Source: Paenibacillus typhae (lineage in GTDB: Bacteria > Bacillota > Bacilli > Paenibacillales > Paenibacillaceae). From it: 64,000 nucleotides of DNA. The stretch's first letter is position 1. The number at the start of each line of letters is the position of its first letter. The notes below the pieces were generated by a model. That model did not search any database, was not told the origin of the DNA, and saw nothing but the letters and a program-made list of their open reading frames with translations. A program made the position numbers and the translations under genes. Shown piece by piece: positions 1 to 8,205 of this stretch. The stretch spans positions 1 to 64,000 of the forward strand of contig NZ_FNDX01000028.1 in assembly GCF_900099765.1 (NCBI RefSeq), in the 5' to 3' direction.

Positions 1-678
1 GTTGGGGATATTTCTAGGTTGACGGATGCGGAGGCAGCTATTGCTGAGCTGGAAGCTCAAGCTGCTCTTGACCTGGCTGCAGCAACCCAGGTGAAGGATC
101 AAATCGCTGCCTTGCCTGCAAAAGCAGAAATTACTTTAGCCGACAAAACAGCTGTAGTTAAAGCACGTACGGACTTTGATGCCTTAACATCCGCCCAGAA
201 GACGCTGGTAGGGGCTATTTCCAGATTGACGGATGCGGAGACAGCTATTGCTGAGCTGGAAGCTCAAGCTGCTCTTGACCTGGCCGCAGCAAACCAGGTG
301 AAGGACCAAATCGCTGCCTTGCCTGCAAAAGCAGAAGTCACTCTAGCCGACAAAACAGCTGTAGTTAAAGCACGTATGGATTTTAATCACTTAACACCCG
401 CCCAGAAGACGCTGGTAGGGGATATTTCTAGATTGACAGATGCGGAGGCAGCTATTGCTGAGCTGGAAGCTCAAGCTGCTCTTGACCTGGCCGCAGCAAC
501 CCAGGTGAAGGATCAAATCGCTGCCTTGCCTGCAAAAGCAGAAGTCACTCTAGCCGACAAAACAACTGTAGTTAAAGCACGTATGGATTTTAATCACTTA
601 ACACCCGCCCAGAAGACGCTGGTAGGAGATATTTCTAGATTGACAGATGCGGAGGCTGCTATTGCTGAGCTGGAGTTA
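1..678 (+). repeat. 207-bp in-frame tandem repeat, 3.3 copies visible
   Basis: Units start at 1, 208, 415 and 622, each exactly 207 bp apart, and continue upstream of the window. The last copy is truncated after the ISRLTDAEAAIAELE segment. The second and third units share long runs of identical DNA, which suggests recent duplication or gene conversion. Confidence 0.9.
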
Positions 679-1587
679 GTAGCAACTGCTAAACAGAATT
701 TGAATGTAACGTACAATGGAACCGAGGATAAAGTTACATTGCCAAGTGTTCAAGATGGCGCCGCTGTTACTTGGATATTAAAAGATTCAGTGCAATCATC
801 AATTGTAAATATTTCAACGGGAAGTATTAACCGAGCAGGATTACCAGCTAATACTGACGTAGTGCTCATAGCGACAATTACCTCAGGAACTGTTTCTGAC
901 ACAAAAGAATTTACAATCAATATTCAAGCGGAGAATATTGAACCTGAGAGTATTACAAGTAAAGCCATAACTAATTTTGACTTTTCATTCGAGTATGCTA
1001 CACAAGCGAGGAAAGAAAGTAAAAAGATAACTTCAACGGATTTCCAAAGTAATCCGAAACATTTCACTATAAGTGATGGAACGGTTACAATTCCCGTCGA
1101 CCTCACCTGGAATATTCCGTTAAATGGATTTAGCTCAGGACAGGTAGTGGGCTCAGCGGTAGATAGTTTTATCCAGGACTATTATAATGCACATGGAATT
1201 AATTTAGGGAACCGGACAGTAGCTGGAATGGGGTTCGGAGACACGTTCTTTATAACCACCTTTAAAACGGGATCAGATGCTTCTATTACATTAGGCGGGA
1301 ATGACTGGTCATTTTTCTTTGATAATAACCATTACACCGGTACTGACGAAGATCGCTCCAAAAACCGTACGTTTAACGTCAGTGACGGCACCAACACAGC
1401 AACTATTTTATTAGAATGGGAGTATATCGATATGGATGACTTGGTTAGTGATCTTAATTATCAACTAGCATCAGTATCCGTCACAACAAAAAAAGTGAAT
1501 GCTACCCAATTCCAACTTGTCGCAAACTCTGCAGAGATAACAATAACCATTACTGGAACAGATAAAAGCCAGTTCTTCGAAAATTAG
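1..1587 (+). CDS. C-terminal part of a repetitive surface or secreted protein (5' end outside window)
   Basis: The frame is open from base 1, so this is the 3' part of a longer gene. The first 678 bases hold three complete and one partial copy of a 69-residue unit (207 bp; units begin at 1, 208, 415 and 622). Each unit carries an Ala/Glu-rich helix (AEAAIAELEAQAALDLAAA) and a conserved LADKTAVVKAR segment, ending TPAQKTLVGDISRL. After the repeats comes a beta-rich region resembling atrophied bacterial Ig-like (aBig) domains, then a polar tail of about 200 residues of unknown fold. No LPXTG or SLH domain is seen before the stop. The protein is probably extracellular, by family resemblance only; the signal peptide and function lie outside the window. 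The repeat copies are nearly identical at the DNA level, so copy number may vary. Confidence 0.8.
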   Translation, partial: VGDISRLTDAEAAIAELEAQAALDLAAATQVKDQIAALPAKAEITLADKTAVVKARTDFDALTSAQKTLVGAISRLTDAETAIAELEAQAALDLAAANQVKDQIAALPAKAEVTLADKTAVVKARMDFNHLTPAQKTLVGDISRLTDAEAAIAELEAQAALDLAAATQVKDQIAALPAKAEVTLADKTTVVKARMDFNHLTPAQKTLVGDISRLTDAEAAIAELELVATAKQNLNVTYNGTEDKVTLPSVQDGAAVTWILKDSVQSSIVNISTGSINRAGLPANTDVVLIATITSGTVSDTKEFTINIQAENIEPESITSKAITNFDFSFEYATQARKESKKITSTDFQSNPKHFTISDGTVTIPVDLTWNIPLNGFSSGQVVGSAVDSFIQDYYNAHGINLGNRTVAGMGFGDTFFITTFKTGSDASITLGGNDWSFFFDNNHYTGTDEDRSKNRTFNVSDGTNTATILLEWEYIDMDDLVSDLNYQLASVSVTTKKVNATQFQLVANSAEITITITGTDKSQFFEN

Positions 1588-2110
1588 GCGTCGAACAGAC
1601 AGCCCCTCCAATTGCTGCTGTCTCCAAATTTCCGGATTAAACCGCTCAGCGATTGAAATTCGGAGACAGCATATCCTTTCTAAGTAGATTTCTACCTACC
1701 TGAAAGTAATGCCCCTGCAACCATTAGTTGCAGGGGCATATTAATTATCAATATAAAAGCACGTTAAAATTTTAAGAAGAGCGATAACTTATGAATCCGA
1801 GCATATTTTTCTTCATCTAACAAAGCCCCACCGATATGAAAATAATCATCGATTAGCACTTATCTTCCTTCATCCACTTTTATTTTCACAGATCACCTTT
1901 TTAGATAAAATTCTGTAAGGACAAAGCGGTAATTATGGTTTATGTATATATATGGAAGTGCAATGGCAATATTTGTTTCTTATAAAGCAGCTCGGGGGTA
2001 ATATATAGAGCGGCATCCGCATACATAACGTTCTGTTGTTGGCATAAAGGACAATCCCGTTGTCCTCCTGTGGATGATAAGTGCAATTATTACAGAATAG
2101 GAGAACAAAA
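1588..2110. other. Gene-poor spacer between the surface protein and HSP90-family gene
   Basis: It holds two inverted repeats (see the terminator entry) and a 7-bp hairpin, AGGACAA at 2048-2054 with TTGTCCT at 2060-2066, just upstream of the HSP90-like gene. No CIRCE (TTAGCACTC-N9-GAGTGCTAA) element and no convincing small gene is visible. Confidence 0.5.
1709..1745 (+). terminator. Hairpin terminator after the surface protein
   Basis: A perfect 13-bp stem (ATGCCCCTGCAAC, 1709-1721, with its complement at 1727-1739) around a 5-nt loop is followed by an AT-rich tail. A second imperfect inverted repeat (GCTGTCTCC near 1616, GGAGACAGC near 1663) lies between it and the stop codon. The T-run is weak, so termination efficiency is uncertain. 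Confidence 0.6.
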
Positions 2111-3949
2111 ATGAATAATCAAACCCAGGATACATATCGTTTTCAGGTCAACTTAAGCGGTATGATCAACATTTTGTCTAACCATTTGTATAGCAGCCCG
2201 AAGGTATTCTTGAGGGAGCTGCTGCAAAATGGTGTAGACGCGATTACTGCACGGCAGGCTTATTCCCAGGGTGGATACGAGGGCAGAATTCATATCGAGG
2301 TAAGCGAAACTTCAACCGGGGCGACCTTATTAGTAGAAGATAACGGGATCGGGTTAGACGAGTCGGAAATTCATGAGTTCCTGGCAATGATCGGACAATC
2401 CTCCAAGCGGGGCGAGGACTTTCTCGAGACCAATACCTCTTTTATCGGGCGGTTTGGCATCGGGCTTTTGTCTTGCTTTATGGTGAGTGACGATATCGTC
2501 ATGGTTACCCAATCCGCCAAGGGCGGACCTGCACTGGAATGGCGCGGGAAGCCGGATGGAACCTATACGATCCGCAAGCTCGAAGGGATACATGCTCCGG
2601 GAACCAAAGTTTTTTTGCGTTGCAAAGAAGGCTCCGAACCGTACTTCAAGGAAGGCAATCTGCAAGAATGGCTGCTCCATTATGGAGCCCTGCTGCCTTA
2701 TCCCATCCAATTGGTGTCCAATCAAACCACTCGCTTGATTAACCCGCCTTCCCCGCCTTGGGTCAAAGATCCGAAGCTGGCCCGGAAGCATCGCAGCGAG
2801 GTGCTGGCCTTTGGTAAGCAGGTGCTTGGGGAGACGTTCCGCGATTTCATTCCTCTGCATACCTCCTCCGGCCGGACGGGAGGCATCGCCTTCATCCTGC
2901 CGCAGGCAGTGAACCTGGGCGCCAAACGCAATCACCGGGTGTATTTGAAGCACATGCTGGTCTCCGAAGCCGCCGACAATGTCCTGCCGGACTGGGCGTT
3001 CTTCGTCAAATGTATGATCTGGACCGATGAGCTGCAGCCGACAGCTTCCCGGGAGCATTTCTATGAGAACGTCCAGCTGGAGCAGGTGCGGGAAGAACTG
3101 GGGAGCACCATTCGTCAGGAATTGATGAGGATGGCGGAGTATGATCCGGACCGCCTGCAATCCATCATCTCGCTGCATGCCTTATCCATGAAGGCCCTCG
3201 CCGTGGAAGATTCGTCCTTCTACTCCATTATTCACGAGTGGCTCCCGTTTGAGAGCACCTTTGGCACGAAGCCGCTTGGCGAGCTGAAGCAGCAGTCCCC
3301 CCTTTACTTTACTGCTACTCTGGACGAGTACCGTCAGATTACCCATGTGGCTTCAGCCCAATCCATGCTGGTGGTGAATGGCGGATATATTTATGATGCC
3401 GAGCTGCTGTCCCTGCTGCCCCTAATTGACCCGGACGTGCAGACGGAGCGCCTGCTGCCGGAGGAGGTGTCGTTATCCTTTACCGATATTACGCCCCAAG
3501 AGCGGCTTGACTACTATGAATCCGTAAGATTGGCGGACAGTGTGCTGCAGAAATTCCGCTGCCAGGTACAGCTTCGCCGCTTCAAGCCAGAGGAGATTCC
3601 TGTTCTCTACACGCTGTCTCAGGAGTCCGCTCAGTGGCGTGTTATGGAGGCGACCAAAGAAGTAAGCACCGATGCTTTGTCCTCCGTTCTGGGCAGTCTG
3701 GGCGCTACGTTAAAAGATACAGCATACGCAACGCTTTATTTTAACCTGAACAATCCCGTCATTGAGCGGGCCTTTCATCCGGCACACAAGGCAATGCTGC
3801 CTACCATTATCGAAATGCTGTACTGTAATGCGCTGATGATGGGACATTATCCGATGAACCGCCAAGAGACAGCGCTTTTGAACAAAGGCATCATTCAATT
3901 TATTGATTGGGGTATGACGGCCAGTCATACGACAGGAGGAGACGAATAG
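2111..3949 (+). CDS. HSP90-family (HtpG-like) ATPase/chaperone
   Basis: A 612-residue protein. The N-terminal GHKL ATP-binding domain is clear: FLRELLQNGVDAI near residues 33-45 with the Mg-ATP asparagine, DNGIGLDESE near 77-86, and GRFGIGLLS near 113-121. The length is close to HtpG (about 620 residues), but the middle and C-terminal regions look divergent, so it belongs to the HtpG-like HSP90 paralogues rather than being a certain orthologue. I chose ATG 2111 because AGGAG precedes it by about 8 nt; an upstream GTG at 2081 has no ribosome site. The stop codon abuts the ATG of the following helical-repeat gene, so the two are translationally coupled and probably form one functional unit. Confidence 0.85.
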   Translation: MNNQTQDTYRFQVNLSGMINILSNHLYSSPKVFLRELLQNGVDAITARQAYSQGGYEGRIHIEVSETSTGATLLVEDNGIGLDESEIHEFLAMIGQSSKRGEDFLETNTSFIGRFGIGLLSCFMVSDDIVMVTQSAKGGPALEWRGKPDGTYTIRKLEGIHAPGTKVFLRCKEGSEPYFKEGNLQEWLLHYGALLPYPIQLVSNQTTRLINPPSPPWVKDPKLARKHRSEVLAFGKQVLGETFRDFIPLHTSSGRTGGIAFILPQAVNLGAKRNHRVYLKHMLVSEAADNVLPDWAFFVKCMIWTDELQPTASREHFYENVQLEQVREELGSTIRQELMRMAEYDPDRLQSIISLHALSMKALAVEDSSFYSIIHEWLPFESTFGTKPLGELKQQSPLYFTATLDEYRQITHVASAQSMLVVNGGYIYDAELLSLLPLIDPDVQTERLLPEEVSLSFTDITPQERLDYYESVRLADSVLQKFRCQVQLRRFKPEEIPVLYTLSQESAQWRVMEATKEVSTDALSSVLGSLGATLKDTAYATLYFNLNNPVIERAFHPAHKAMLPTIIEMLYCNALMMGHYPMNRQETALLNKGIIQFIDWGMTASHTTGGDE

Positions 3950-5008
3950 ATGAACCTTACCGGGATGAGTTTTGAAGAGCTGATGGACGAAGCCTATGAC
4001 ATGCCGGGCGGAAAAGCTAAGCTGGAGCTGCTGGAGCAGGCGGTACGGGTGGCAGATGCCGCAGGAGATCTCGATCAGGGCTTTGAGGCACGCAGTGAAA
4101 TCGTAGAGACGGGCAGCTTCCACGGCTATCCGATGAAGGCGCTGGTCGCCTTTTCCTGGCAATTGGGACAGTATGACAAAAATCCGGACCGGTTCGATAG
4201 CTTCACCCTGCTGTGGTCCTACAAGTGGGTTCTGGATCGCATCACCTCCTTTCCGGAGATTAGCCGTGTTCAGATCGAGAATCTGCTGGAGGACATGAAA
4301 ATCCGTTTTGCGGCCGAAGGCTATAGCAGCCGTTCCTATCACTACTACCGGGCCCACATCTTCGCGGAGTTTGGAGAGCTGGACAATTCTCAGGCAGAAT
4401 GGGATATCGTACAGGCCATGGATCTGGATGAGATGAGCGATTGTCCGGCCTGTGAGCAGAACCGCCTTGTCGAGTTTCTGGCGAAGCGGGGAGATGATGA
4501 AGGAACCGTGAAGGCGGCCGAGCCGATTCTCAAAGGTAAAATGAGCTGCGGCGAGGTGCCTCATGTGACCATCTCGAAGGTGCTGTTCCCTCTCCTGCGG
4601 CTGGGCCGTCAGCAGGAAGCGGATAAGCTTCAGAAGAAAGGCTTCAAATTGGTAAAGGGTAACCGCGATTTTCTGTATCATCAGGGAGAGCACATCGGTT
4701 ATCTAACCTTGACGGATCCAATCAAGGCGCTGGAGGTCTTTGAAGAGTATATCGCTTCCTCTCTCGATCATGAGAACCCGGTCGACCGGATGATATTCAA
4801 CGCCTATACGGCCAAGCTGTTCCGCAAGCTGGCGGGAGAATCCATCCGCTTCCAGGTCAAACTTCCGGCAGGACACCCGTGTGAGCACCAGTCCGGGGAA
4901 GTAACGCTGCTTGCGAAGCACTTCCAGCAAGATGCTCTCGCCACAGCGGAAAAACTGGATAAGCGAAACGGTAATGATTACTACACTGCACTCCTGCAAC
5001 GATTGTAG
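3950..5008 (+). CDS. Helical (TPR-like) repeat protein coupled to HSP90-family ATPase
   Basis: A 352-residue soluble protein of amphipathic helical pairs, for example EAYDMPGGKAKLELLEQAV and PIKALEVFEEYI, resembling tetratricopeptide repeats. A CPAC motif sits near residue 166. The start ATG follows the HSP90-like stop directly, and the ribosome site AGGAGG lies inside the upstream gene. Eukaryotic HSP90 works with TPR co-chaperones; a physical partnership here is inferred from the coupling only. No enzymatic motif is visible. The terminator at 5115-5160 ends this two-gene unit. Confidence 0.65.
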   Translation: MNLTGMSFEELMDEAYDMPGGKAKLELLEQAVRVADAAGDLDQGFEARSEIVETGSFHGYPMKALVAFSWQLGQYDKNPDRFDSFTLLWSYKWVLDRITSFPEISRVQIENLLEDMKIRFAAEGYSSRSYHYYRAHIFAEFGELDNSQAEWDIVQAMDLDEMSDCPACEQNRLVEFLAKRGDDEGTVKAAEPILKGKMSCGEVPHVTISKVLFPLLRLGRQQEADKLQKKGFKLVKGNRDFLYHQGEHIGYLTLTDPIKALEVFEEYIASSLDHENPVDRMIFNAYTAKLFRKLAGESIRFQVKLPAGHPCEHQSGEVTLLAKHFQQDALATAEKLDKRNGNDYYTALLQRL

Positions 5009-5114
5009 TATGTGTTCTTGTTCTGTGTTCACAATCTTAATATAGGAACAGTGTTAATGATGCCTTATACTAACCTTTGATGCGCTCATCGTAGCGCTGC
5101 TGTCCAATAAAAAT

Positions 5115-5160
5115 AATAGACCGCCCTGCCGGCAAAGGCATGCGGTCTATTTGTTATATT
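5115..5160 (+). terminator. Terminator of the HSP90-like/TPR operon
   Basis: An inverted repeat AATAGACCGC (5115-5124) / GCGGTCTATT (5142-5151) is followed by a short T-rich tail (TTGTTATATT). It lies about 110 bp after the stop codon. Confidence 0.65.
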
Positions 5161-5329
5161 AAAAAACCTTATAAATTAAGGAACAAACAGCCTCCACATA
5201 GGATGAGTGCTGACGGTAGCTTAAACTAAGCTGTGACTGTATTCACCCTTTAGATCACTGTCCCATTATATCCGATTCGTTACGCATGGTAAAAACAAAT
5301 GATTTTTAAACTTAATCAATCTCAACCTA

Positions 5330-5376
5330 TTGAAAAAAATACGATATCGTATTATCATTAATCCGATATCGTACTT
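5330..5376 (+). promoter_or_regulatory. Promoter with palindromic operators upstream of marR
   Basis: A candidate -35 TTGAAA (5330-5335) and -10 TATCAT (5353-5358) are separated by 17 nt. A perfect 16-bp palindrome AATACGATATCGTATT (5338-5353) lies between and over them. A second copy of the core, CCGATATCGTAC, lies at 5363-5374, 25 bp further on. This is a typical autoregulatory MarR operator layout, and binding would block RNA polymerase. The regulator match is inferred from position. Confidence 0.75.
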
Positions 5377-5391
5377 ACAAGGAGAACAACT

Positions 5392-5844
5392 ATGAATTCT
5401 GAACGCATGAAAATATTGGATTTTATGATCGCAATCAATAAACTTGACGGTTTATATTACTCTATTGCTAAACAAATTGGGGTTCATGAGAATGAGTTTG
5501 TGCTATTATATGCCCTTTCAGACGGGAAACCACATACACAACGCCAAATCTGTGACGACTGGCAGGTACCTCGCACGACAATCAACTCCGTCACCAAAAA
5601 ATTTGTAAAGTTAGGCTATATTGATCTCGTCCCTACCGGCCACAAAGAAAAGGAATTGTTCATAACAGAATCTGGAGATGCCTATCTTACAGCAATCTTC
5701 TCCGATCTTTTCCAAAAAGAGGCCAATGCTTTTAAACACACTTTAGAGCCATGTGCAGATATCGTGACGGATGCGATTTCTCAATTTGTCTTATCACTTG
5801 AAAATTCACTAAAAAACATAAATGGAGAAAGTAAACATGAATGA
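5392..5844 (+). CDS. MarR-family transcriptional regulator
   Basis: A 150-residue winged-helix protein. The HTH region QRQICDDWQVPRTTINSVTKKFVKLGYIDLV and the following wing (GHKEKELFITESG) fit MarR proteins, which usually bind as dimers and respond to small phenolic ligands or oxidation. ATG 5392 follows AAGGAGAA with good spacing. The 3' end overlaps the downstream acetyltransferase start by 8 bp, so the regulator probably controls that gene together with itself through the palindromes upstream. The ligand is unknown. Confidence 0.85.
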   Translation: MNSERMKILDFMIAINKLDGLYYSIAKQIGVHENEFVLLYALSDGKPHTQRQICDDWQVPRTTINSVTKKFVKLGYIDLVPTGHKEKELFITESGDAYLTAIFSDLFQKEANAFKHTLEPCADIVTDAISQFVLSLENSLKNINGESKHE

Positions 5845-6388
5845 AATCACATTTGAACCCGTAATTGAATTAGCATTAGATGAATTTAAGAAGAGACTCC
5901 AGACCGCTTTTTCTCTAGCGATAATAGCAATGAATGAAAAAGCTTCCGACGAGCCTATTCCATCTGATCAAGACATTGAAAGAAATTATTACAACAAAGA
6001 GGCAGAGACCTATAACGTCTACAAAAGTGGCCAGCGTGTCGGCGGCATTATTGTGTCCATTAATCACTTATCAAACCATAATCATTTGGATTTCTTTTTT
6101 ATCGATCCGGAACATCACAGCAAAGGTATCGGTTTTGAGGTGTGGAGAGCCATCGAAGAGAAATATCCCGAAACCGAAATCTGGCAAACGGGCACACCCT
6201 ATTTTGAGAAGCGAAACATTCACTTTTACGTGAATAAATGCGGCTTTCAAATCAATGCGTTTTTCTGTGAACACCATCCAGATCCCCATGGACAGCAAGA
6301 AGACCTCTCTGATAATAGTGACGGTTTTGATGACGGATTTTTCAATTTTATTAAGATTATGAAAAACAAGACTCATAAAGCAGATTAG
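5837..6388 (+). CDS. GNAT-family N-acetyltransferase
   Basis: About 183 residues. The core shows the GNAT pattern: a beta strand NHLDFFFIDPEHHSKGIGFEVWRAIE, with HSKGIGFEV in place of the acetyl-CoA binding Q/RxxGxG/A loop, and a later strand and helix (NIHFYVNKCGFQIN). I chose ATG 5837 because GGAG lies about 9 nt upstream; an in-frame ATG at 5822 would overlap marR by 23 bp. The C-terminal tail is acidic and Asp/Gly-rich. The substrate is unknown. It is translationally coupled to marR. Confidence 0.8.
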   Translation: MNEITFEPVIELALDEFKKRLQTAFSLAIIAMNEKASDEPIPSDQDIERNYYNKEAETYNVYKSGQRVGGIIVSINHLSNHNHLDFFFIDPEHHSKGIGFEVWRAIEEKYPETEIWQTGTPYFEKRNIHFYVNKCGFQINAFFCEHHPDPHGQQEDLSDNSDGFDDGFFNFIKIMKNKTHKAD

Positions 6389-6484
6389 CTTTCACAAAAG
6401 AAAAAGTAAGGGACAATCTTTGGCAGGCACCATGCCATCCACTTGGGGTTCTATGCATTATGTTTCGTATAATAGGAGGTTTGT

Positions 6485-7561
6485 ATGTCCATAGTCGATT
6501 ATTTAAAAAGTTTTTTTGGGGAGGAAGCCGTAAACAGTGGGCGGCAGAAGGAATTGGACATCGCAAAAGGGCTAGCAGTTATATTTATGATATGGCAGCA
6601 TATCCTTGGTTTGTTTAATGTTCCAACGTATGGTGCTTTTGAAGATTTCGCTGTCAGTATTTTAGGTTCTCCTTTTGCTGCTCCTGTATTTATGTTTACT
6701 ATGGGGATGGGCATAACCTACTCCAGAAATAGCCATCCCTCCAATTTATTCAAAAGAGGTTTACATCTTTTTATCATTGGATTTGCTCTGAATGTCAGCA
6801 GGTGGATCATCCCTGAAATCATTCGAACACTCACTTATGGTGACGCCTTCCATATAACTGCACTACATAATTTTCTTATGATGGATATTCTCCAATTCGC
6901 AGCTTTGGCATTCGTTTTTATTGGAATCATCAAGCAATTTAACATTCCGGCTAAAGCCGTTATATTCATCGCCCTAATATGTTCATTAATAGGAAATTTT
7001 GTGTTTTACAGATCTGCCAACTATGTCATTGCTGATATTATTGGTCTGTTCATACCAACAAATGGTCATGTGACATTCCCATTTGTGAACTGGATCATTT
7101 TTGTTGTCGCAGGGTATTACTTTGCTCACTTGTATCGGTATTTAAAAGATAAGCAAGGGTTTTTCCTTATGGTTACACCTGTCGCACTCGTAATTTCCGT
7201 AACCTATATTACTTATAGCTATATCGCAAAAAAAGGAATGTTTGGTGATGAAAATTCCTTCTTCTTTATGACATTCATAGGTATGATTTTCAACCTTATC
7301 CTGATGATTGGATGGATCGGTCTTTTACATTTACTATTTAACAAAACAGAGGGGCTATTTATTACTTTTATGTCTGGCTTAAGTAAAAATATTAATTCAG
7401 TCTATATCATCCAATGGACAATAATCGGGTTTCTATCTACACTATTCTCCATTTCCCTATCCCATATAACAGAAGTCATGCTTCTTATTTCTATTTTATT
7501 TGCCTCCTATATACTTAGTAACGTGTGGAAGCAATTAAAAACAAAGCAAAGGCAAATATAG
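6485..7561 (+). CDS. Multi-pass membrane acyltransferase-like protein (HGSNAT/DUF1624 or acyltransferase-3 type)
   Basis: A 358-residue protein with about ten hydrophobic segments. The N-terminus RQKELDIAKGLAVIFMIWQHIL matches the start of heparan-alpha-glucosaminide acetyltransferase-like and acyltransferase-3 membrane enzymes, in which an early His in the first membrane helix is functionally important. AGGAGG precedes the start. These families transfer acyl groups to cell-surface sugars; the substrate here is unknown. The promoter is probably its own, about 95 bp after the acetyltransferase stop. It is the last host gene before the island. Confidence 0.7.
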   Translation: MSIVDYLKSFFGEEAVNSGRQKELDIAKGLAVIFMIWQHILGLFNVPTYGAFEDFAVSILGSPFAAPVFMFTMGMGITYSRNSHPSNLFKRGLHLFIIGFALNVSRWIIPEIIRTLTYGDAFHITALHNFLMMDILQFAALAFVFIGIIKQFNIPAKAVIFIALICSLIGNFVFYRSANYVIADIIGLFIPTNGHVTFPFVNWIIFVVAGYYFAHLYRYLKDKQGFFLMVTPVALVISVTYITYSYIAKKGMFGDENSFFFMTFIGMIFNLILMIGWIGLLHLLFNKTEGLFITFMSGLSKNINSVYIIQWTIIGFLSTLFSISLSHITEVMLLISILFASYILSNVWKQLKTKQRQI

Positions 7562-7631
7562 CGCACCACCATCGGTTTCAAACGTAATATTAATCTTGTT
7601 CCCATAATGGTGCGTTGACATTTCCACATAG

Positions 7632-7670
7632 TAAAGCCACTGAATGCTATATACGCGCTCAGTGGCTTTA
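7632..7670. terminator. Hairpin marking the original end of rlmD and of the plus-strand acyltransferase gene
   Basis: A 12-bp stem TAAAGCCACTGA (7632-7643) / TCAGTGGCTTTA (7659-7670). It lies directly beyond the orphaned rlmD 3' tail (about 7694-7717), so before the island arrived it was the shared terminator of two convergent genes. Confidence 0.6.
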
Positions 7671-7693
7671 AATAGTTTATGATCCATGTGTTT

Positions 7694-7745
7694 TATTGTC
7701 TTTCCATCAACACAACGCTCTCCACATGCACCGTATGCGGGAACA
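7694..7745 (-). pseudogene. Displaced original 3' tail of rlmD
   Basis: Read on the minus strand this segment encodes FPHTVHVESVVLMERQ and then a stop, in the frame of RlmD. The intact rlmD at 27087-28697 shares the FPHTVHVES part through the 28-bp repeat but ends VALLVKSGTVK. The island therefore separated the original tail from its gene and supplied a replacement. Confidence 0.8.
7718..7745. repeat. attL core (28-bp direct repeat)
   Basis: Identical over 28 bp to 27124-27151. Sequence identity ends sharply on both sides. The host rlmD tail lies to the left and island DNA to the right. Confidence 0.85.
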
Positions 7746-8013
7746 CCTCGGCTTACGATCTAGTCTGTTGAAATCCGTAGAAACCTTGATTTGACGGGCT
7801 TTTTTAGAAATAGCTTCCGTTCTGTTTGGGTACATTCCGATGGTTTCTGTTGATGTTTTACATCAATTTTACATCAATTAAAGTTAATGCCCTCAGCTAT
7901 AGACAACACACCAGTTGTGTCTAGTAGGTCCTGAAGACTGACGATGCATGCACGATGCATGAATCCGTCCAGTAAAAAATTACTCTTCAAAACATATTTA
8001 GCTTTTATTAAGG
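7746..8013. other. Left end of the island, no gene
   Basis: It holds the arm-type repeat at 7856-7877 and a short self-complementary GATGCATGCACGATGCATGA near 7941. GTTAATGCC near 7883 could be a weak further cassette boundary pairing with GGCGTATAA near 8013, but this is speculative. No coding region is visible. Confidence 0.4.
7856..7877. repeat. Left arm-type site: two tandem copies of TTTTACATCAA
   Basis: 22 bp, identical to 26992-27013. It starts 110 bp inside the attL core. Integrases with an N-terminal arm-binding domain use such repeats, so this is a likely integrase arm site. Confidence 0.65.
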
Positions 8014-8201
8014 CGTATAATGAAATGTCTTTAGAAATGTTGTGGAGCGTAGCGAGCGGGTCGTTAGACTTAGGCTCATAGGGTTGTCGCCTGATCCCAA
8101 TTCCTTGCTGCTGAAATCACTCCACTGTGAATCCGCATCCTCGGCCCCCAGGCGACCACGGAACCCTTGAATTCCGCAGCGCGAATATGATGTTATTTGA
8201 A
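8014..8201 (-). repeat. attC-like site A
   Basis: The right boundary is GTTATTTGAA (8192-8201), preceded by CCGCAGCGCGAATATGAT. An inner stem is formed by GTCGCCTG (8086-8093) and CAGGCGAC (8149-8156). AGGGTTGTCGCCTGAT is shared with sites B and E. The left boundary, near CGTATAATG (8014), is uncertain; an additional GTTAGAC-type heptamer at 8063-8069 hints at a second, nested site. Confidence 0.5.
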
Positions 8202-8205
8202 GTGA

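Larger units (their letters stand above)
5009..5391. other. Spacer before marR, holding terminator and MarR control region
   Basis: It contains the terminator at 5115-5160 and, in its last 65 bases, the MarR promoter and operator described separately. I see no other gene in the rest. Confidence 0.5.

Noticed and set aside
2040-2075. CIRCE operator before the HSP90-like gene
   Set aside because: The hairpin AGGACAA/TTGTCCT does not match TTAGCACTC-N9-GAGTGCTAA.
2354-3178. Minus-strand open frame opposite the HSP90-like gene
   Set aside because: Antisense to conserved GHKL motifs, no ribosome site, low-complexity His/Arg-rich translation.
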